Notes: a model not told the origin generated them from the letters alone. 64,000 bases of DNA from Vacuolonema iberomarrocanum LEGE 07170 (GCA_015207365.1 JADEXA010000016.1:48725-112724), one strand, 5' to 3'; counted from the stretch's first letter, positions 17,498 to 26,309 are shown. A program made the numbers and translations.

Positions 17498-18009
17498 TTT
17501 TTGATTAATCTCAAACTGCGTACAATACTTGTGTCTTCAGATAGATTACGGGCAGTTTGTGCGTGCGGTAAGCCAATAGGTAAGGAAACAAGGGAAAAGC
17601 AAGGCCAAATTGAAAGTGCCTGTAAGCGGCTCTCAAACGAATAATGGCTCAAAGGAAAGAAATAGTCGTTGAAGGAAAAGCTCTATCCGCACATTCGTTT
17701 CCCTTTGTAAGCGCTAGATGAAGCCCTCTGCTGAAGTCTTGAGCCACTGAGAGAGGGTGTTAGAATCGGACTGATTTTGCTGGTTCGCTCTGGGCGGGAA
17801 TCGTCTGTCACAAAGGGTTTTCGTCTAGATGATGGAATCAATTGGTGGACTTTATCCTGCTCCCCTCCCGAATCCTTGAGAGATCCACTACCATGAGATT
17901 TAGCTTGTCGAAGTTCTAAGGGTTACTCCGCTCGGGCTGCTTGAAAAGGATTGTTCAGGCGTCCGTCTACTGTTCCAGATTCACCGCATTTTGGTTGAAG
18001 TAGCGCTCC
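17498..18009. other. Intergenic region after tRNA-Gly
   Basis: 512 bp without a recognised gene. A 25-codon frame at 17644-17721 (starting MAQRKEIVVEGKAL) is the only protein-like piece and is too short to support. The stretch 17560-17700 is purine-rich on the + strand. I could not match it to a known RNA family by eye. Confidence 0.4.
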
Positions 18010-18417
18010 GTGCAAACGCAAAAGCCTCAAAAGATCGATCTGAACGAGGATTACCCCTGTCCATGTCGCCGTCGGGGGGAACTCAAGCCGATCACGCTCA
18101 CCGAAGCGTTCGGCTGCGATCGCTGTCAGCAAATTTTTGTGGTGCAAGACAATGGGCATGCGATCGAGCAACTGTCGACCAACTATCCCTACAAACGCGT
18201 CTGGCGCTGGAATGGATATCAATGGAATGTCGTCAATCCATCCATTGGCAAGGGGTATGTTCCGCTGACGTTGCTGATTGTCTTTGGTTTGGTCTTTTTG
18301 CTCCTGGTGACGACCTTACAATCGCCTCTGATTTCCAATGTGACGTTTAGAGTGATCGCGGCTCTGGCATTGTCGCTAATGTTGGTGTTTATGTTGTGGC
18401 TTGCCTGTCGGCGTTAG
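18010..18417 (+). CDS. Zinc-ribbon-like small membrane protein
   Basis: A 135-residue protein of unknown role. The N-terminal half has two cysteine pairs: CPC in the EDYPCPCRRRGEL segment and CxxC in GCDRCQQIFVV, suggesting a zinc ribbon. An aromatic-rich link follows (YKRVWRWNGYQWNVV), which is conserved in small cyanobacterial proteins of this sort. The C-terminal half is two transmembrane helices (YVPLTLLIVFGLVFLLLVTT and VIAALALSLMLVFMLWLAC). Its stop codon touches the proposed start region of proA, so the two genes are almost surely co-transcribed, but a role in proline synthesis is not implied. The product is a conserved hypothetical. Confidence 0.7.
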   Translation: MQTQKPQKIDLNEDYPCPCRRRGELKPITLTEAFGCDRCQQIFVVQDNGHAIEQLSTNYPYKRVWRWNGYQWNVVNPSIGKGYVPLTLLIVFGLVFLLLVTTLQSPLISNVTFRVIAALALSLMLVFMLWLACRR

Positions 18418-18429
18418 TTGGGAGATATT

Positions 18430-19680
18430 TTGGAGCCTACGCCCGATTTATTAGAAATTGTGCAACGTGCCCACGAGGCAGCCGCAGAGCTGGCAATGTT
18501 GAAGGGTGCGCAACGAAGCACGGCCTTGCAAGCAATGGCAAAGGCTCTACAGCAGCAGCAAGATCGGATTTTGGAAGCCAATACCCTCGATTTGGAGACC
18601 AGCCGGGAGATGGCCGTCCCCGATTTGATGTTGGACTGGCTGCGGCTCACCCCAGAACGATTGCAGATGGTCACCCAGATTCTGCAGCAGCTCGCGAATT
18701 CCCCTGACCCTCTACAGCGGCTCCTGAATGTCCATGAACCTGTGACCTCCGGGCAGACCTATGGACGGCTGACGCCGCTGGGGGTTATTGCGCTGGTGTT
18801 TGAGTCGTTCCCCGACCTGGGGGCGATCGCGGCTGGCATGTGTATCCGTACGGGGAACAGTCTGGTGCTGCGAGGCGGAACCGAAGCCAGCCAGACCAAT
18901 CAGGTGATCGCTGAAATCCTGCAAGGGGCGCTAGAAGATGCCAAGTTGCCTAAAGGGGCACTAGAGTTGGTTCCACCAGACAGCGGCGATTCCATCAAGG
19001 AACTCATAACACAGGATGATTGTATTGACTTGGTCTTGCCCTATGGGCGTACGAGCCTGGTACAGCAGATCATTCAACAGGCTAATGTTCCTGTGCTCAA
19101 AACGGCCATCGGCAATTGCTACCTCTACTGGTCTCCGTCGGGCTCTGTCGATATGACCCGCTGGATGATTTTGGAAAGCCACCGCAGCGAGCCAGATCCG
19201 GTGAATGCGATTGAGAAGGTGCTGATTCATAACCGACAAGATGTCACGACCTTGCAAATGCTCTGGCGCAACCTGCAGGACAAGGGCTTTCATCTGCGGG
19301 GTGATGAGAAGCTGGTGGCAGACTTTCCAGAATTGACCCTCGTCGAGCCAGAAGACTGGAGCACACCCTATCTGAGCCGTACGGTCGCTTTTCGGGTCGT
19401 CGATAGCTCAGAGCAGGCGATCGCCTGGATGAACCGTTATAGCAGTGGCCATGCCGATGCCCTGGTGACAGAAAGCTATACCGAAAGCCAACAGTTTGCC
19501 ACACACCTCAACAGCGCGACGCTGTTTATCAATGCGTCTCCCCGATTTTGTCGCCATCCAAAACAGGGTACACCCATTGCGCTGGGCATGTCTAACCAGA
19601 AGGGACACCACCGGGGCTTCATTACCCTCAGCAGCCTAATGACGACGAAGCATATCGTTCAGGGGCATGAGGCGCTGTAA
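18430..19680 (+). CDS. proA: Gamma-glutamyl phosphate reductase
   Basis: A 416-residue NADPH-dependent enzyme making glutamate semialdehyde, the second step of proline synthesis. Family signatures include LTPLGVIALVFESFPD, RTGNSLVLRGGTEASQTN, and the VLPYGRTSLVQQI region. The catalytic cysteine lies in TAIGNCYLYW, a variant of the usual GxCHxY. The C-terminal HPKQGTPIALGMSNQKGHHRGF has the place of the RxGLxGL stretch in other ProA proteins. There is no ATG. Two in-frame TTG codons are possible, at 18418 and 18430; I choose 18430 because GGGAG lies five bases upstream, while the first TTG directly adjoins the previous stop and lacks such a site. Usual length is about 420. Confidence 0.9.
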   Translation: MEPTPDLLEIVQRAHEAAAELAMLKGAQRSTALQAMAKALQQQQDRILEANTLDLETSREMAVPDLMLDWLRLTPERLQMVTQILQQLANSPDPLQRLLNVHEPVTSGQTYGRLTPLGVIALVFESFPDLGAIAAGMCIRTGNSLVLRGGTEASQTNQVIAEILQGALEDAKLPKGALELVPPDSGDSIKELITQDDCIDLVLPYGRTSLVQQIIQQANVPVLKTAIGNCYLYWSPSGSVDMTRWMILESHRSEPDPVNAIEKVLIHNRQDVTTLQMLWRNLQDKGFHLRGDEKLVADFPELTLVEPEDWSTPYLSRTVAFRVVDSSEQAIAWMNRYSSGHADALVTESYTESQQFATHLNSATLFINASPRFCRHPKQGTPIALGMSNQKGHHRGFITLSSLMTTKHIVQGHEAL

Positions 19681-19698
19681 CTGGAGTCGTCGGGATTA

Positions 19699-19776
19699 GC
19701 CTCAACTATCGTTTGTGCCCGCTGCAAAGCAGCGGGCACAAACGATAGTTGAGGCTTTCAACCAGATTTGATGCTA
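19699..19776. repeat. Palindromic element family C, copy C1
   Basis: A perfect stem with 27-bp arms and loop AAA at 19699-19755 (tip CCGCTGC-AAA-GCAGCGG), followed by the family tail TCAACCAGATTTGAT. It lies between the convergent genes proA and queD and may act as a bidirectional terminator. The left family end is missing. Confidence 0.85.
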
Positions 19777-20646
19777 TGGGGCGATCGCCAGTTCCGGCTG
19801 CTCCATCTTGGTGGCATCAGCATCCTCAACAGGTAGCCCAAAGACTTCGGCAGAGTTGTTGGGGCTTTCGATCAGCTTCACCTTGTGCAGTTTTGCTCCG
19901 ATCTGTTGGATAGGTGCTTCCAGCAAGTCACGGATATGGACAGCGATGTTCTCTGCTGTAGGCACGACTTTCTCAAAGTAAGGAATGTCGTAGTTCAAGA
20001 AGGTGTGGTCAAACGGCTCTACCACATGCGAATCAACGGCTTTCTGAAAGTCCACCAGATCGGCAATCATCCCGGTTCGAGGATCAATGTTGCCTTTGAT
20101 GGTGACCTCCAGATGATAGTTGTGTCCATGCCCATGCACGCGGGCGCACTTGCCGTAAATCTCAAAATTCTCTTCCATCGATAGGTGGGGTACCGCCAAT
20201 CGATGGGCTGCGCTGAAGTGGGTGCTGATCGTGAGATAGGCTTCCATGTTGTTTCCTTCGTAGTCTGCCCAGAGTTCGGGGTGTTCAAAGAGTTGAATTT
20301 TCGTTAGGGGAAGGTGGGGGGCGAGGCGATTCCAGATCACCCGTGCCATGTGTTCGGTGGTGGGTAGCGTTTGCTGGAACTCCTCCCACACGTCATTCAG
20401 GTAGGAAAAATTGAGTTGGCTGGTGATTTCGCGCTTGATGACCTGCTTCACATCCGACAGGTTTAGCACCATGCCATAGTCATCCAACTCCCCTTCCATC
20501 GAGACGTACAGCACATAGTTGTGCCCATGGCCGGGAGCGTTGGTGCATAGCCCAAAGCGGGCAAAGTTCTCGGCGTCGCTGATTTCAGGCATCCAGTAGC
20601 GGTGACTGGCGGAGAATTCAGCACGACGGTTAATAATGCATTTCAT
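19774..20646 (-). CDS. Tandem 6-carboxytetrahydropterin synthase-like protein
   Basis: A 290-residue protein made of two PTPS/QueD domains. Both have the zinc-binding set: SASHRY with GHGHNY in the first (residues 1-130), SAAHRL with GHGHNY in the second (135-270). Both have a cysteine before the second site (GLCTNAPGHGH, GKCARVHGHGH) and a late glutamate (LFEHPE, LIESPN). Only the second has the Asp-His of the catalytic triad (PFDHTFLN); the same place in the first reads LNFSYLND. So domain 2 is probably the active unit and domain 1 structural or altered. QueD enzymes make carboxy-tetrahydropterin for queuosine; a pterin role is the alternative. Tandem forms occur in other cyanobacteria. Confidence 0.85.
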   Translation of the reverse strand: MKCIINRRAEFSASHRYWMPEISDAENFARFGLCTNAPGHGHNYVLYVSMEGELDDYGMVLNLSDVKQVIKREITSQLNFSYLNDVWEEFQQTLPTTEHMARVIWNRLAPHLPLTKIQLFEHPELWADYEGNNMEAYLTISTHFSAAHRLAVPHLSMEENFEIYGKCARVHGHGHNYHLEVTIKGNIDPRTGMIADLVDFQKAVDSHVVEPFDHTFLNYDIPYFEKVVPTAENIAVHIRDLLEAPIQQIGAKLHKVKLIESPNNSAEVFGLPVEDADATKMEQPELAIAP

Positions 20647-20749
20647 GAAGAAAGAGAAATGTGTTACGTTTCTTAACGCCTTTTTCAGGATAGACCGTTT
20701 TGGCGCAATCGGGGCGATCGCCTATCATCTCCAGCCATCAAGCGTAGAT

Positions 20750-21691
20750 TCAGGTGGGCGATCGCTGCTCCGATGAGGATCCAGGTTTTGCCGCATTACC
20801 TGAAGCCGGATTCAAGCTGCGGAAGTAGAGCGTGCCGACGCTGCCTAAGAACACCACATAGGCGATCGCCTGCACCAGATATAACCGCTGGGTATAGCCA
20901 AATAAGGCTTTCAGGACAATGCCGGGAAACTGCTTATCGGGAAGCACCGTGCTGGCATCCCACACTTGCGGCCCCAGGATGCAAGCCCCATGGGTTCCCG
21001 GACAGAGGCTAGCAAATTGCGGATCGAGTGGAGCCAGGGTGGCGATCGCTCCATCAAAGTGTCGCAACGCCGATACCACTAGCCCTGCCACAATGAGCAA
21101 CAGGAAGACCCCCATGACCAAGAAGAAGCGGCGTAGGTTGATCTTTACTCCTAGCTGGAACAGCAACACGCCGATGATGACGGCTCCCACCAAACCGGCA
21201 ACGGCACCTGTGATAGGAATCCAGCCTGCCTGGAATTGGGCTGCTAGGAATAGAACCGTTTCGAAGCCCTCTCGGAGAACGGCGATCGCGATCAAGCTGA
21301 ACACACCAATCGCTGCGTTGTCCTGTTGGAGCGCTGAGGTGATGGCTCCTTCGACCTCGCCTTTCATGGATCGGGCTTGCCGCGACATCCACACCAGCAT
21401 CCAACTGAGGAGGGCGATCGCCACCACCCCAAATACCCCTTCTAAGGTCAGTTTCGCCACGCGCCCATAGCCATCTGATGTATTCGAGAGCCAAACCAAA
21501 CTGCCACTCAACAAAACTCCCACCAGCACACTGGCTGCAATGCCCGCCGCAATGCCGACATACACCCACCGAGTAAGTTGGGGGCGTTCCGCTTGCTTCA
21601 GGTAAGCGAGGACAATGCCGACGACCAGCGCCGCTTCGACTCCCTCGCGTAGGGTTACAACAAAGGTTGGCAATGCTGCCGCAAAATCCAT
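20750..21691 (-). CDS. FTR1-family iron permease
   Basis: A 313-residue polytopic membrane protein related to yeast Ftr1 and bacterial EfeU, which import iron. Two REGxE motifs, the iron-binding signature, are visible: LREGVEAALVVGIVLAYL in the first transmembrane region and LREGFETVLFLAAQF in the middle, giving the expected internal duplication. About seven hydrophobic segments are present. The start ATG at 21691 overlaps the stop of the upstream gene (TAATG), so translation is coupled; the open frame runs farther up but inside that gene. Family members often need a partner oxidase; the coupled gene does not look like one. Confidence in the family is high, in the substrate moderate. Confidence 0.9.
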   Translation of the reverse strand: MDFAAALPTFVVTLREGVEAALVVGIVLAYLKQAERPQLTRWVYVGIAAGIAASVLVGVLLSGSLVWLSNTSDGYGRVAKLTLEGVFGVVAIALLSWMLVWMSRQARSMKGEVEGAITSALQQDNAAIGVFSLIAIAVLREGFETVLFLAAQFQAGWIPITGAVAGLVGAVIIGVLLFQLGVKINLRRFFLVMGVFLLLIVAGLVVSALRHFDGAIATLAPLDPQFASLCPGTHGACILGPQVWDASTVLPDKQFPGIVLKALFGYTQRLYLVQAIAYVVFLGSVGTLYFRSLNPASGNAAKPGSSSEQRSPT

Positions 21692-22194
21692 TAGTCGTCT
21701 GGTTGAATATCGACATTCAGGACGTAGTGACCAAGAAATTCCTGTGCGGCCCACAACTCATATTCCACCCGCAAATGCTCGGGTAACGGATCGCCGCGCA
21801 GCTCAAGGCTGCGTGTGTAGTTGCGGAGGCGCATCTGGCTGCAGTGGGTGGGATCGTCTCCCTGGAGCCAGAACCGGGTTGGTCCAAACACACCCTTCTC
21901 CCAATAATGACGGTAACTCAATTTGCTGTGGGTTTGCATCGTCAGGATGATGCGATAGGGCGACAGCTCCAGCCATAAAAACCGCGAAGAGGGAGGGCTC
22001 GGTTGCGGCATTGTCGCCTCGTCGTTGGGCGGGTAAGTGGGAACGTTTTCGCGCAAGGGAGGCTCCCGCAGTAACAAGTGGTAGCGCTGCAATTCCTTTT
22101 CGTACAACGTTGCCGAGGTTTCCACTACAGACCAGAGTGGTAGATCCAGCGACATCAGCGACAGGCAAACCGTTTTGCGGTGGTGAGTCAGCAT
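21691..22194 (-). CDS. Conserved hypothetical, coupled to FTR1
   Basis: A 167-residue soluble protein that I do not recognise. It has no signal peptide and no membrane segment. The middle part is Pro-rich (PPNDEATMPQPSPPS); the C-terminal 100 residues are better ordered, with RFLWLELSPYRIILTMQTHSK, WEKGVFGPTRFWLQGDD, and a last strand LGHYVLNVDIQ, suggesting a small beta-rich fold. Its stop overlaps the FTR1 start in a TAATG, so the two proteins are made together and a role in iron uptake is a reasonable inference only. The start is uncertain: ATG at 22155 is an alternative, and neither has a clear ribosome site. Confidence 0.6.
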   Translation of the reverse strand: MLTHHRKTVCLSLMSLDLPLWSVVETSATLYEKELQRYHLLLREPPLRENVPTYPPNDEATMPQPSPPSSRFLWLELSPYRIILTMQTHSKLSYRHYWEKGVFGPTRFWLQGDDPTHCSQMRLRNYTRSLELRGDPLPEHLRVEYELWAAQEFLGHYVLNVDIQPDD

Positions 22195-22349
22195 GAGTCA
22201 GATGTGGGGAGGAGTGAGGAGGATAGAGTGGCGTTAAACGTTAGGCATTGAAGCTGAGCTGCTGAAGTTAGACGTGAATTGTGATGTAGGACTCTGAAGC
22301 GATCAGGCCGTTCTCTCAAGGTACTGAAAAAGATGAGCCACTCAAGGCC

Positions 22350-22511
22350 ATGGTTCCTCCTCCAGATGGGGATCGCCAGATTTTTACCGAAATCTTTATG
22401 TTTCGGCGGGGGCTGCGCGAAGAACCCAGCGATCGGATTTTCTGCTCGGTGGCGTTCTTGCTGGTGGTTTTTCTGCGGGACAACCGACGTGGGAAAATAA
22501 AACGAGCCTGA
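22350..22511 (+). CDS. Possible 53-codon protein upstream of aroA
   Basis: An ATG-started frame of 53 codons with protein-like content: MVPPPDGDRQIFTEIF, then RRGLREEPSD, a hydrophobic SVAFLLVVFL segment and a basic tail RRGKIKRA. It ends 44 bases before aroA. There is only AAGG just upstream of the start. Another frame through the same bases is also open but reads less like a protein. Speculative; the 22195-22349 stretch holds nothing I can name. Confidence 0.3.
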   Translation: MVPPPDGDRQIFTEIFMFRRGLREEPSDRIFCSVAFLLVVFLRDNRRGKIKRA

Positions 22512-22555
22512 ATAATTAGGTTATTTCTTTGCTGTTCTTACCTTGAGAGTGATTG

Positions 22556-23905
22556 ATGGCTGCTGCATCCGTTTGCCTGACAGAATCTGACGCCCACCAA
22601 ACCTTGACCCTTTTACCACCCAAGGACACGGCGTTGCGGGGGCGGGTACAGATTCCAGGGGATAAGTCCATTTCTCACCGGGCGCTGATGCTGGGAGCGT
22701 TGGCGGAAGGCGAAACAAAGATTCAGGGACTGTTGTTGGGAGAAGACCCGCGCAGCACGGCAGCCTGCTTTACCGCGATGGGGGCGACAATTTCACCGCT
22801 TAACTCGGATACGGTATACGTGCAGGGGGTGGGGTTGGGGAACCTGCTGGAACCCGTCGATGTTTTGAATGCAGGCAACTCTGGCACGACGATGCGGTTG
22901 ATGCTAGGGATTTTGGCAAGCCATCGCGATCGCTTCTTCACCGTTACAGGCGATGCGTCGCTGCGATCGCGCCCCATGGCACGGGTCATTACGCCACTGG
23001 AAAAAATGGGGGCAGAAATCTGGAGCCGCCACGGCGAACTGGCACCCCTGGCGATTCGGGGAAAAGCGTTACGGCCTATCCACTACCGCTCCCCGGTGGC
23101 CTCGGCTCAGGTAAAGTCCTGCGTTTTGCTCGCAGGCTTGCTCACCGAAGGTATGACTACTGTGACCGAACCTGCCCTTTCCCGCGACCATAGTGAGCGC
23201 ATGCTGCGGGCATTTGGTGCAGAAATCGTGGTTGACCCTGAAACGACCAGCGCATCGGTGAAAGGCCCGGCTCGACTGAGGGGGCAAACGGTGATCGTGC
23301 CTGGCGATATCAGCTCGGCTGCTTTTTGGTTGGTGGCCGGAGCCATTGTCCCTGGCTCGGATCTGGTTGTGGAGAATGTTGGCGTCAATCCAACCCGGAC
23401 GGGGGTGCTGGATGCCCTCAAGCAAATGGAAGCCGACCTAACCTTGCTGAATGAACGGGAAGTGGCAGGAGAACCGGTGGCAGACATTCGCGTGCGTCAT
23501 TCCACCCTCAAAGCTTGCACCATTGGCGGTGACCTGATTCCCCGGTTGATTGATGAGGTGCCGGTTCTGGCCGTCGCGGCTCTATTTGCCCAAGGCACGA
23601 CCGTGATTCGAGATGCCGCAGAGTTGCGGGTGAAGGAAAGCGATCGCCTCGCTGTGATGGCGACCCAACTGACTCAAATGGGCGCTACGGTCACCGAACA
23701 GCCTGATGGTCTAGAAATTCAAGGCAGAGCCTCTCTGGTGGGCGCAGAGGTAGACAGCTATACGGATCACCGAATTGCCATGAGCCTGGCGATCGCGGCT
23801 CTCAATGCCCGTGGCACAACCCACATCCATCGGGCTGAAGCCGCAGCCATCTCATACCCCGATTTCATTCCAACCCTGCAGAACTTACTCGAAATGACAT
23901 CCTGA
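22556..23905 (+). CDS. aroA: 3-phosphoshikimate 1-carboxyvinyltransferase (EPSP synthase)
   Basis: A 449-residue enzyme of the shikimate pathway joining shikimate-3-phosphate and phosphoenolpyruvate. [18 protein letters not shown] is the N-terminal substrate loop, [15 protein letters not shown] the central signature, and [15 protein letters not shown] the C-terminal signature, with [13 protein letters not shown] near the end. The sequence NAGNSGTT with Ala rather than Gly in the inner position resembles class II (glyphosate-tolerant type) enzymes such as CP4. I use the ATG at 22556 rather than the TTG just before it. It is a single gene, full length. Confidence 0.97.
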   Translation: MAAASVCLTESDAHQTLTLLPPKDTALRGRVQIPGDKSISHRALMLGALAEGETKIQGLLLGEDPRSTAACFTAMGATISPLNSDTVYVQGVGLGNLLEPVDVLNAGNSGTTMRLMLGILASHRDRFFTVTGDASLRSRPMARVITPLEKMGAEIWSRHGELAPLAIRGKALRPIHYRSPVASAQVKSCVLLAGLLTEGMTTVTEPALSRDHSERMLRAFGAEIVVDPETTSASVKGPARLRGQTVIVPGDISSAAFWLVAGAIVPGSDLVVENVGVNPTRTGVLDALKQMEADLTLLNEREVAGEPVADIRVRHSTLKACTIGGDLIPRLIDEVPVLAVAALFAQGTTVIRDAAELRVKESDRLAVMATQLTQMGATVTEQPDGLEIQGRASLVGAEVDSYTDHRIAMSLAIAALNARGTTHIHRAEAAAISYPDFIPTLQNLLEMTS

Positions 23906-24065
23906 AAAGACCTGTCTGCAGGGATCTGCACAATGATGAGTAATTTCCCGCAAGCCGTAGAATTTCCCCGGAAATCAAATGCACGTTGAGGATTTCTGTA
24001 GGCGACTGGGAATACTGTGAGCAAAGCCTGAGCCGAAGATTATTCAGGTCCTCTCCCTCCCTCTT

Positions 24066-24506
24066 ATGTGGCAGCGCCTCAAACATATCGTCGATGATCT
24101 CAGAGCTTATCCTGACCTCAGCCCTGATCTCAAACTACGACGTCAAGTCCTTCAGTTTTTGCGTCAGCGCCCACCGCTGAGCCCTGCTGATTGGCACACT
24201 ACCTATGGCGAACCCCTTGATCTTTCGTTTGGCGTGATCAAATTTGCCCACGAGTATTTGGGAAAATATGCTGGAATTGAGTTTGGGCGCACGCTTCCAG
24301 AGGATCGCCTGGAAGACGATCTGTGTTGGACGCACATTTGCTGGTTTGACTGGTCCCTCTCTCTGTGCGACGACTTTCAAAAAGAATTTGGCATCGACCT
24401 CAGCAGCGAACTCCCCAATCTTCCGACAACAACGGTTGGGGCGCTTTTACATTTTCTGGAGAAACACTGGCAAGTGCCTGAAGGCTTGCCCAATGCAGAG
24501 TGTTGA
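24066..24506 (+). CDS. Hypothetical protein, acyl-carrier-like C-terminus
   Basis: A 146-residue protein of unknown function, without signal peptide or membrane segment. The N-terminal half is helical and charged (WQRLKHIVDDLRAYPDLSPDLKLRR), and the middle has FGVIKFAHEYLGKYAGIEFGRTLPED. The last 50 residues, LCDDFQKEFGIDLSSELPNL-TTTVGALLHFLEKHW, follow the helix pattern of acyl carrier proteins around helices II and III, but the phosphopantetheine serine of the DSL motif is not clear (FDWSLSLC instead). I see it as a carrier-like fold at most. It follows aroA by 160 bp on the same strand, with no evident link. Confidence 0.55.
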   Translation: MWQRLKHIVDDLRAYPDLSPDLKLRRQVLQFLRQRPPLSPADWHTTYGEPLDLSFGVIKFAHEYLGKYAGIEFGRTLPEDRLEDDLCWTHICWFDWSLSLCDDFQKEFGIDLSSELPNLPTTTVGALLHFLEKHWQVPEGLPNAEC

Positions 24507-25112
24507 CGTATTGCTGTCAACGCGTCTGAAGGAAATTCTAAGCATTTGATCAAGACGGTTGATCAGAACCTTTGACCCAAATGCGCTTGACATCCCGAGT
24601 AACGGGGTAAACGTTCTAACGCTTGGCTTCTCGAAAAGGCGGTCATTTCGGCGTGAACAGACAAGCGAATCCGAGAGTCTGGATTGGGTATGTGGATACC
24701 TACCGGGTTCTGAAAGGTGCCCAAGAGCCTCATGATTGGTTCGGTAAACACACATAGAAAGCGATCCCCGAACGGCAAGCGATCGCCTGTCTAATTGCTT
24801 GTAAGGCTTGGTGGAAGGGGGTTTGAGGATCCTTGCAAAGACTTAACGAAAATGATGTGCAAATAGCTAGGCGATAGCGTATCTTGGAAATTAATGAAGC
24901 TATTGAGAGCTTATTGCAATAAGCCGATGTTGATGAGATTGGCTCGGATACCCTGTTTTCTTTTGCGTAAATATGGAGGTCAGGTATCGGAGTGACTGAA
25001 ATCTCTGCACATTGATTGCTCTTGCTCATTAATGTTCTCATAACGCTTTCTTAATAGCACTTGAGAATTTTTGAAGACAACTCTATCCGTAAGTGTTTCC
25101 TTCTTCGACATT
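24507..25112. other. Intergenic region without gene
   Basis: About 600 bp. A short protein-like frame at 24620-24757 (containing PRVWIGYVDTYRVLKGAQEPHDW) has no good start and may be a remnant. Opposite-strand frames at 24447-24778 overlap it and look no better. No hairpin family is present. Confidence 0.35.
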
Positions 25113-25355
25113 ATGGCTAATTCTTCTACGTCTCCCCACGATGTGCTGGTATCAGCACCTTTGAGCGATCGCCGGCAAGTTTGTCAGCGGTTGCAAGATC
25201 TGGACGTATCCTGTTCCTGCGAATCGGATGGGCAATTGTGGGCCGCGATCGAGACTCCCCTTGCCGCCGTTCAGGTGTGGAGTGTGTTTCTGCATAACGG
25301 TAACTATTCCCGCAGGGAGAAAATCGACTGGCTCAACCGTTGTTGGGAGCATTGA
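25113..25355 (+). CDS. Small conserved cyanobacterial protein
   Basis: An 80-residue protein: after a Ser-rich start it reads LSDRRQVCQRLQDLDVSCSCESDG, then LWAAIETPLAAVQVWSVF, then RREKIDWLNRCWEH. This layout, a helix, a beta hairpin with ETPxAAxQxWS, and a final Trp-rich helix, resembles small conserved hypothetical proteins of cyanobacteria. The frame opens earlier at 25071, but ATG at 25113 is more fitting. Three cysteines are present and may or may not bind metal. No function is known to me, and the neighbours give no hint. Confidence 0.6.
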   Translation: MANSSTSPHDVLVSAPLSDRRQVCQRLQDLDVSCSCESDGQLWAAIETPLAAVQVWSVFLHNGNYSRREKIDWLNRCWEH

Positions 25356-25617
25356 GCTAGGTTCGTTGTTGCGAAGCTGTTGAATGTAGATTCGTGTATG
25401 GCTGACAGTTCTTGTGGGCGATCGCCCTTAGAATTGGTTGCATCTAAATCCAAATTTAATGCGGATAATTTGCTTTACAGCTTTCCACAACCTATAGAAA
25501 CGGCTATCCAACTCTGGTTTTTCCTCACAGCTTAAGCTCAACACCGTTTGAATCCCGTTTACGTTCATTTCCCTTCGTTGCCTTGTTCATTCTTGGGGTC
25601 GCAAGACAGACATCATC

Positions 25618-26205
25618 ATGGGTAAACCAAAACGCACGCACCAGACGTTTCAACTCACAGGCAATTTCCTGGGTTTCGTCGTCAAAGACGGATTCAAGGT
25701 TAAGGGAATGCGGGTTGCAACACCGAAGGGCGAACATTACATCAAACTCACTCGCGAAGCTCGGGCGTCTTGCTTTCCACTGCCTGCTGTGGGTATGCCG
25801 CTGCAGGTTACCGGTGAGCAAAAGGTTGATGACGAGGATGGCTCGATTACTTACAAAGCCCGGCAGATTGTGATTGCGCCTCCCCTCTCTACGGTGATGG
25901 CTCCTACCCCAATCCCGCAGCCACAGCGCAAGAAACAAGCAACCAAAGCCTGCATTTTGGTGTGTCGCAAGTCCGACTGCTGCAAGCGGGGCGGACGAGA
26001 ATTGATTGCGGGTCTGCGCAAGGAACTGGGCGATCGCCAAATTGCCGAGCAAGTCGTTATCCGCGAAACCGGATGCATGAAAAAGTGCAAGGCGGGGCCA
26101 AATCTGGTCATGCCCGACAAGACGCGCCACAGCCGAGTTCGTGCAAAGGATATTGCAGCCCTCCTCGACAAACATGGGCTCAGTCGTGACCGCATGGCAG
26201 GCTAA
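25618..26205 (+). CDS. Thioredoxin-fold [2Fe-2S] ferredoxin domain protein
   Basis: A 195-residue two-domain protein. Residues 1-80 form a small beta-rich domain (FQLTGNFLGFVVKDGFKVKGMRV and LPAVGMPLQVTGEQ) that resembles an OB fold. After a Pro-rich linker, residues 108-190 match the thioredoxin-like [2Fe-2S] ferredoxin family: ILVCRKSDCCKRGGRELIAGLRKEL, then ETGCMKKCKAGPNLVM. The cysteines of VCRKSDCCK and of GCMKKC are the expected cluster ligands. Similar domains occur in NADH dehydrogenase NuoE and in free ferredoxins. It probably carries electrons in the cytosol; its partners are unknown. The gene is single and converges on the CofE-like gene. Confidence 0.85.
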   Translation: MGKPKRTHQTFQLTGNFLGFVVKDGFKVKGMRVATPKGEHYIKLTREARASCFPLPAVGMPLQVTGEQKVDDEDGSITYKARQIVIAPPLSTVMAPTPIPQPQRKKQATKACILVCRKSDCCKRGGRELIAGLRKELGDRQIAEQVVIRETGCMKKCKAGPNLVMPDKTRHSRVRAKDIAALLDKHGLSRDRMAG

Positions 26206-26212
26206 CGTTTCG

Positions 26213-26303
26213 GCATGGCTGATTGAGGGAATAATTTTTTTCTGAGCAGGGGGCGATACGCCCCCTGCTCAGAAAAAAATTATCCTTGGATTCTGCACCC
26301 CAA
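26213..26303 (+). repeat. Palindromic element family D, copy D1
   Basis: Flanks GGCTGATTGAGGG and CCTTGGATTCTGCACCCCAA match copy D2 (40974-41059, opposite strand). The stem at 26231-26283 has 25-bp perfect arms, ATAATTTTTTTCTGAGCAGG plus GGGCG, around ATA. It lies between convergent genes and could work as a two-way terminator. Confidence 0.88.
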
Positions 26304-26309
26304 CATTTT

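Noticed and set aside
24447..24778. Overlapping 102- and 71-codon minus-strand frames
   Set aside because: They overlap each other and a protein-like piece on the + strand; none has a good start, so I list the region as unassigned.
25525..26175. 216-codon frame antisense to the ferredoxin-domain gene
   Set aside because: The + strand has the complete cysteine pattern of the [2Fe-2S] domain; the minus frame has no recognisable feature.
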